Source of the DNA: Brumimicrobium sp051745635
GTDB taxonomy: Bacteria; Bacteroidota; Bacteroidia; Flavobacteriales_D; Crocinitomicaceae
DNA length: 16,080 nt
Reading direction: 5' to 3'
Assembly (NCBI GenBank): GCA_051745635.1
Contig: JBNJEH010000067.1
Coordinates: 1 to 16,080, forward strand
Below are positions 14,046-16,080 of the stretch, one piece after another (the stretch's first letter is position 1; each line of letters begins with the position of its first letter). Under the pieces are notes generated by a model, which ran no database searches, was not told the DNA's origin, and saw nothing but the letters and a program-made list of their open reading frames with translations. The position numbers and the translations under genes were made by a program.

Positions 14046-15263
14046 ATGAAGAAAAAGAAAGTTGCCATTGTCGGTGCCGGTTTGTCGGGCCTCATTGCCG
14101 CAAAAGAACTCTCCAAAAACGCATTTGATATAACGGTTTACGAGAAAGAAACTACGCCGGGCGGAAGAATGCGTACCGAAACCATTGACGGGTGGGAACT
14201 CGACCGCGGCTTTCAGGTATTGCTCACCGGGTATCCTTATCTGAAAAAATACCTCGAAGGTTTGTCCCTCGAAAGTGTGGTGTTAGATGCGGGAGCAACT
14301 GTTTTCTATCAGCACAAACAGTTCGCGATCGGTGATCCTGCAAGAAACATCAACTTATTGTTGCCGACTATTTTTTCACCTGCGGGAACATTGAAAGATA
14401 AATGGCTCATTTTAAAATTGAGACGGGCATTAAAGAAGAAATCGATTGCAGCTATTTTTGAGACAGAAAACCGCACAACCGCAGACTGGCTAAAACAATA
14501 TGGCTTTTCGGATCAAATCATAGCGCGTTTTTTTCGGCCTTTTTACGCTGGAATATTTCTGGAAGACCGCCTCGATACATCGTGCCGCATGTTTTTGTTC
14601 GTTTTTAAAATGTTCGCTGAAGGAGAAGCGGTCATCCCGAAAGGAGGAATTGGCAAAGTGAGTGAACAGATAGCAACATTGCTGGATACTGAAGGGGTCA
14701 AGTTTTATTACGATACGCCGGTGCAAACCATCGAAAAAGGAAAACTGACGACTGAAAAGAGAGGGACGGAGCACTATGATGTGATTATAAATACAGAGGC
14801 GAAATTCAACAGTAATTACCAGGAAGCATGGAAGGGAACGCACGTTTTTTACTTTCAGCATCCAGGAGAACCCATCATTAAAGGGCCGCGCATTGGTTTG
14901 ATGACCGATGAACATCAAGTGATCAACAATGTTTTCTATGCAACACCTACCCAGTCGAGGTTCCGCGGCGACCAGCAATTACTGTCGGTTACGGTGGTCA
15001 ATGATCTCGGTTATTCAATAGAGGATCTTCAGCGAAAAGTAAATCAGGAGGTCAGACAATTGGTCAACCAAAAGATAGATTTTGTGCACCATGAAGTAAT
15101 TGATCGAGCCTTGCCGGATATTGAATCGCCGGTAAATGAGCAAAAGCTATCCATCACGGATCAGGTGGTTCATATCGGCGACTATCAACTGAACGGCTCG
15201 CAGAACGCTGCTTGTAAAACCGGAGAAGAAGTAGCAAAGTTGTTGAATGACCAGTACACATAA
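14046..15263 (+). CDS. FAD-dependent amine-oxidase-like oxidoreductase
   Basis: This 405-residue flavoprotein opens with the dinucleotide-binding strand-loop VAIVGAGLSGL (6-16; GxGxxG at residues 10-15). The acidic end of strand 2 follows (VYEKE, 31-35), then PGGRMRT (38-44), which marks the phytoene desaturase/amine oxidase/protoporphyrinogen oxidase group. The C-terminal FAD-contacting segment VVHIGDYQLNGSQNAA and KTGEEVAKLL is present, so the fold is complete. The segment LDRGFQVLLTGYP resembles uncharacterised bacterial members annotated only as NAD(P)/FAD-dependent oxidoreductase. The substrate cannot be told from the sequence; no carotenoid or haem genes are adjacent. It is divergently transcribed from the VWA gene, 67 bp away, and appears monocistronic. 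No targeting signal is evident. Confidence 0.88.
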   Translation: MKKKKVAIVGAGLSGLIAAKELSKNAFDITVYEKETTPGGRMRTETIDGWELDRGFQVLLTGYPYLKKYLEGLSLESVVLDAGATVFYQHKQFAIGDPARNINLLLPTIFSPAGTLKDKWLILKLRRALKKKSIAAIFETENRTTADWLKQYGFSDQIIARFFRPFYAGIFLEDRLDTSCRMFLFVFKMFAEGEAVIPKGGIGKVSEQIATLLDTEGVKFYYDTPVQTIEKGKLTTEKRGTEHYDVIINTEAKFNSNYQEAWKGTHVFYFQHPGEPIIKGPRIGLMTDEHQVINNVFYATPTQSRFRGDQQLLSVTVVNDLGYSIEDLQRKVNQEVRQLVNQKIDFVHHEVIDRALPDIESPVNEQKLSITDQVVHIGDYQLNGSQNAACKTGEEVAKLLNDQYT

Positions 15264-15280
15264 ACCCAAAAAACAGGAAT

Positions 15281-15312
15281 AAAAAAAGCCCACCTCCTTC
15301 GGGAAGCGGGCT
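15281..15312 (-). terminator. Rho-independent terminator for the minus-strand ssb gene
   Basis: Read on the minus strand, AGCCC (15312-15308) and GGGCT (15291-15287) form the base of a hairpin with inner TCC/GGA pairs and a CGAA loop. It is followed by seven T residues (15287-15281). It lies about 108 bp downstream of the ssb stop. On the plus strand the hairpin has no T-run, so it serves the minus-strand transcript. Confidence 0.8.
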
Positions 15313-15419
15313 GTTGAACAGTCATTTCCAACTGCACATCGTTTTAGGTGGTTTATCGGTGGTCAGGAAAGGTTGACTGGCTGTACAAAAACGAGTTGAA
15401 TCAGGTAGCTAAGTAAGGT

Positions 15420-15737
15420 TTATAACGCTACAGCTTTTTTTACCTCAATAGCAGTAAATTTTCTTTTCGCTCCTTTTCTGGACTTGTACTCGTTGGTGAC
15501 CAGCTTTCCGGTAATGGCCAGTTGCGTTCCTTTTTTACTGGATTTTGCAATGTATTTAGCCGTTGGGCCCCATGCATACAAGTTGTGCCAGAATGTTTTA
15601 TTTTGCGGTTCGCCTTCTTTGCTTTTAAAGCGTTCGTTGGTGGCCAATGTAAAGCGCACTTTTTTGGCGCCGCTTTCAAAATTCGTGATCTCCGGATCAA
15701 TTCCGATGTTTCCGATTAATTGAACTTGATTTCTCAT
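15420..15737 (-). CDS. ssb: Short single-stranded DNA-binding protein (OB fold, no acidic tail)
   Basis: This 105-residue protein is essentially one SSB-type OB fold. Recognisable segments are QVQLIGNIGIDPEI (4-17), RFTLATNERFK (28-38), FWHNLYAWGPTAKYI (49-63) and KKGTQLAITGKL (68-79). It ends directly after the last strand (FTAIEVKKAVAL), so it lacks the Gly/Pro-rich linker and the acidic C-terminal tip (DDDIPF-like) that recruits partner proteins in canonical SSB. It should bind single-stranded DNA as an oligomer but without the usual partner recruitment. A second, related gene lies upstream on the same strand, 142 bp away. It is probably an accessory SSB in addition to a housekeeping SSB elsewhere; that part is inference. 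Confidence 0.92.
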   Translation of the reverse strand: MRNQVQLIGNIGIDPEITNFESGAKKVRFTLATNERFKSKEGEPQNKTFWHNLYAWGPTAKYIAKSSKKGTQLAITGKLVTNEYKSRKGAKRKFTAIEVKKAVAL

Positions 15738-15778
15738 TTGTTTATGGTTTTAAGGTTATTACTTTGTTTTTATTTGTG

Positions 15779-15848
15779 AGAGCTTCGAGAGCTTCGGACT
15801 TCGGGCTTCGGGCTTCGAGAGCCTCAGCCCTCGTCCTCAGTCCCGGGA
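15779..15848. repeat. GC-rich interspersed repeat between the two ssb genes
   Basis: This segment contains near-tandem copies of GCTTCGAGA and CTTCGGGCTTCGGGCTTCG, followed by CCTCAGCCCTCGTCCTCAG. The same building blocks (CTTCGGGCTTC and CCTCAGCCCT) occur in the element at 4334-4467 on the opposite strand, so the two appear to belong to one interspersed repeat family. It separates the two minus-strand ssb genes and would be transcribed if they are co-transcribed. Confidence 0.6.
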
Positions 15849-15879
15849 TCAGGTCTCGTCGTTTGCTTCAAACAGTCAT

Positions 15880-16080
15880 TTACAATACGACCAGGTCGTT
15901 GATTTCTACTTCGGTAAATGACTTGCGCTGTCCCTGCTTGGAGTTAAAGAACCGCGAACAGAGTCGCCCTTCGATGGCCAGCGCTTGTCCTTTTGTGCCG
16001 AGTTGTTCCAATACGGGCACCCATTTCCCCCAGGCAGTTACGCGGTGCCAGTTGTTGATGTTTTTGGTATTTCCTTCTTC
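15880..16080 (-). CDS. Second short SSB-like protein, C-terminal part (runs off the window)
   Basis: The minus-strand frame enters from the right edge in phase and ends at TAA 15882-15880, giving the last 66 residues: EEGNTKNINNWHRVTAWGKW, then VPVLEQLGTKGQALAIEGRL and a strand ending in FTEVEINDLVVL. NWHRVTAWGKW and KGQALAIEGRL are standard SSB OB-fold motifs. Like its neighbour it stops right after the OB fold, with no acidic tail. It is clearly diverged from the 15420-15737 gene, so this is an old duplication or two independently kept paralogues rather than a recent copy. The N-terminus lies outside the window. Confidence 0.88.
   Translation of the reverse strand, partial: EEGNTKNINNWHRVTAWGKWVPVLEQLGTKGQALAIEGRLCSRFFNSKQGQRKSFTEVEINDLVVL

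Noticed and set aside
14490..14978. 162-codon minus-strand ORF inside the FAD oxidoreductase
   Set aside because: It is antisense to a clear flavoprotein gene and has no recognisable motif.
1..16080. Insertion sequence, integrase, CRISPR array, tRNA or rRNA
   Set aside because: I looked for transposase/integrase motifs, regularly spaced repeats and cloverleaf features and saw none.

Overview
The window looks like a chromosome segment of a Bacteroidota bacterium, probably Flavobacteriia-like or a relative. The evidence is: two sites matching the Bacteroidota -7 promoter consensus TAnnTTTG, the lack of clear Shine-Dalgarno sequences before starts, a methionine synthase split into two proteins, a pair of very short SSB proteins, and an AddB-like nuclease of the kind found in this phylum. 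I see no tRNA, rRNA, CRISPR array or transposase.

Layout, left to right. (1) Positions 1-2211, minus strand: the first 737 codons of an AddB-like PD-(D/E)XK recombination/repair nuclease, cut by the window edge. (2) 2372-3919: a hipBA-type toxin-antitoxin operon with a repeated TAGCTA operator-like region. (3) 3920-9283: the methionine synthase locus. A TATATTTG promoter and a SAM-I (S-box) riboswitch lead through a repeat-rich 5' leader into metH part 1 (homocysteine and zinc domain). Next comes a DUF1016/YhcG-family PD-(D/E)XK nuclease gene, then metH part 2 (folate, B12 and reactivation domains). (4) 9287-11301: an accessory patch with a 78-codon remnant of a DUF4143 ATPase, a palindrome-rich stretch, a complete AAA_14/DUF4143 ATPase with its own promoter and inverted-repeat operator candidate, and a second, unidentified 50-codon coding remnant. 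(5) 11377-13978, minus strand: a two-gene operon of a VWA (MIDAS) protein followed by a MoxR/Mg-chelatase-like AAA+ ATPase. (6) 14046-15263: an FAD-dependent amine-oxidase-like oxidoreductase. (7) 15281-16080, minus strand: a terminator and two neighbouring short SSB-type OB-fold genes, the second cut by the window edge, separated by a repeat.

How the parts fit. The core genes (nuclease, metH, MoxR/VWA, oxidoreductase, ssb) are interleaved with more A+T-rich accessory modules (hipBA, yhcG-like, DUF4143 ATPase and remnants), which suggests repeated insertion around metH. The most interesting arrangement is the YhcG-like nuclease. It lies 7 bp after metH part 1 and overlaps metH part 2 by 14 bp, so it should be co-transcribed from the SAM-riboswitch promoter. 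That would couple a defence/toxin-type nuclease to cellular S-adenosylmethionine level. This is an inference from position and is not proven by the sequence.
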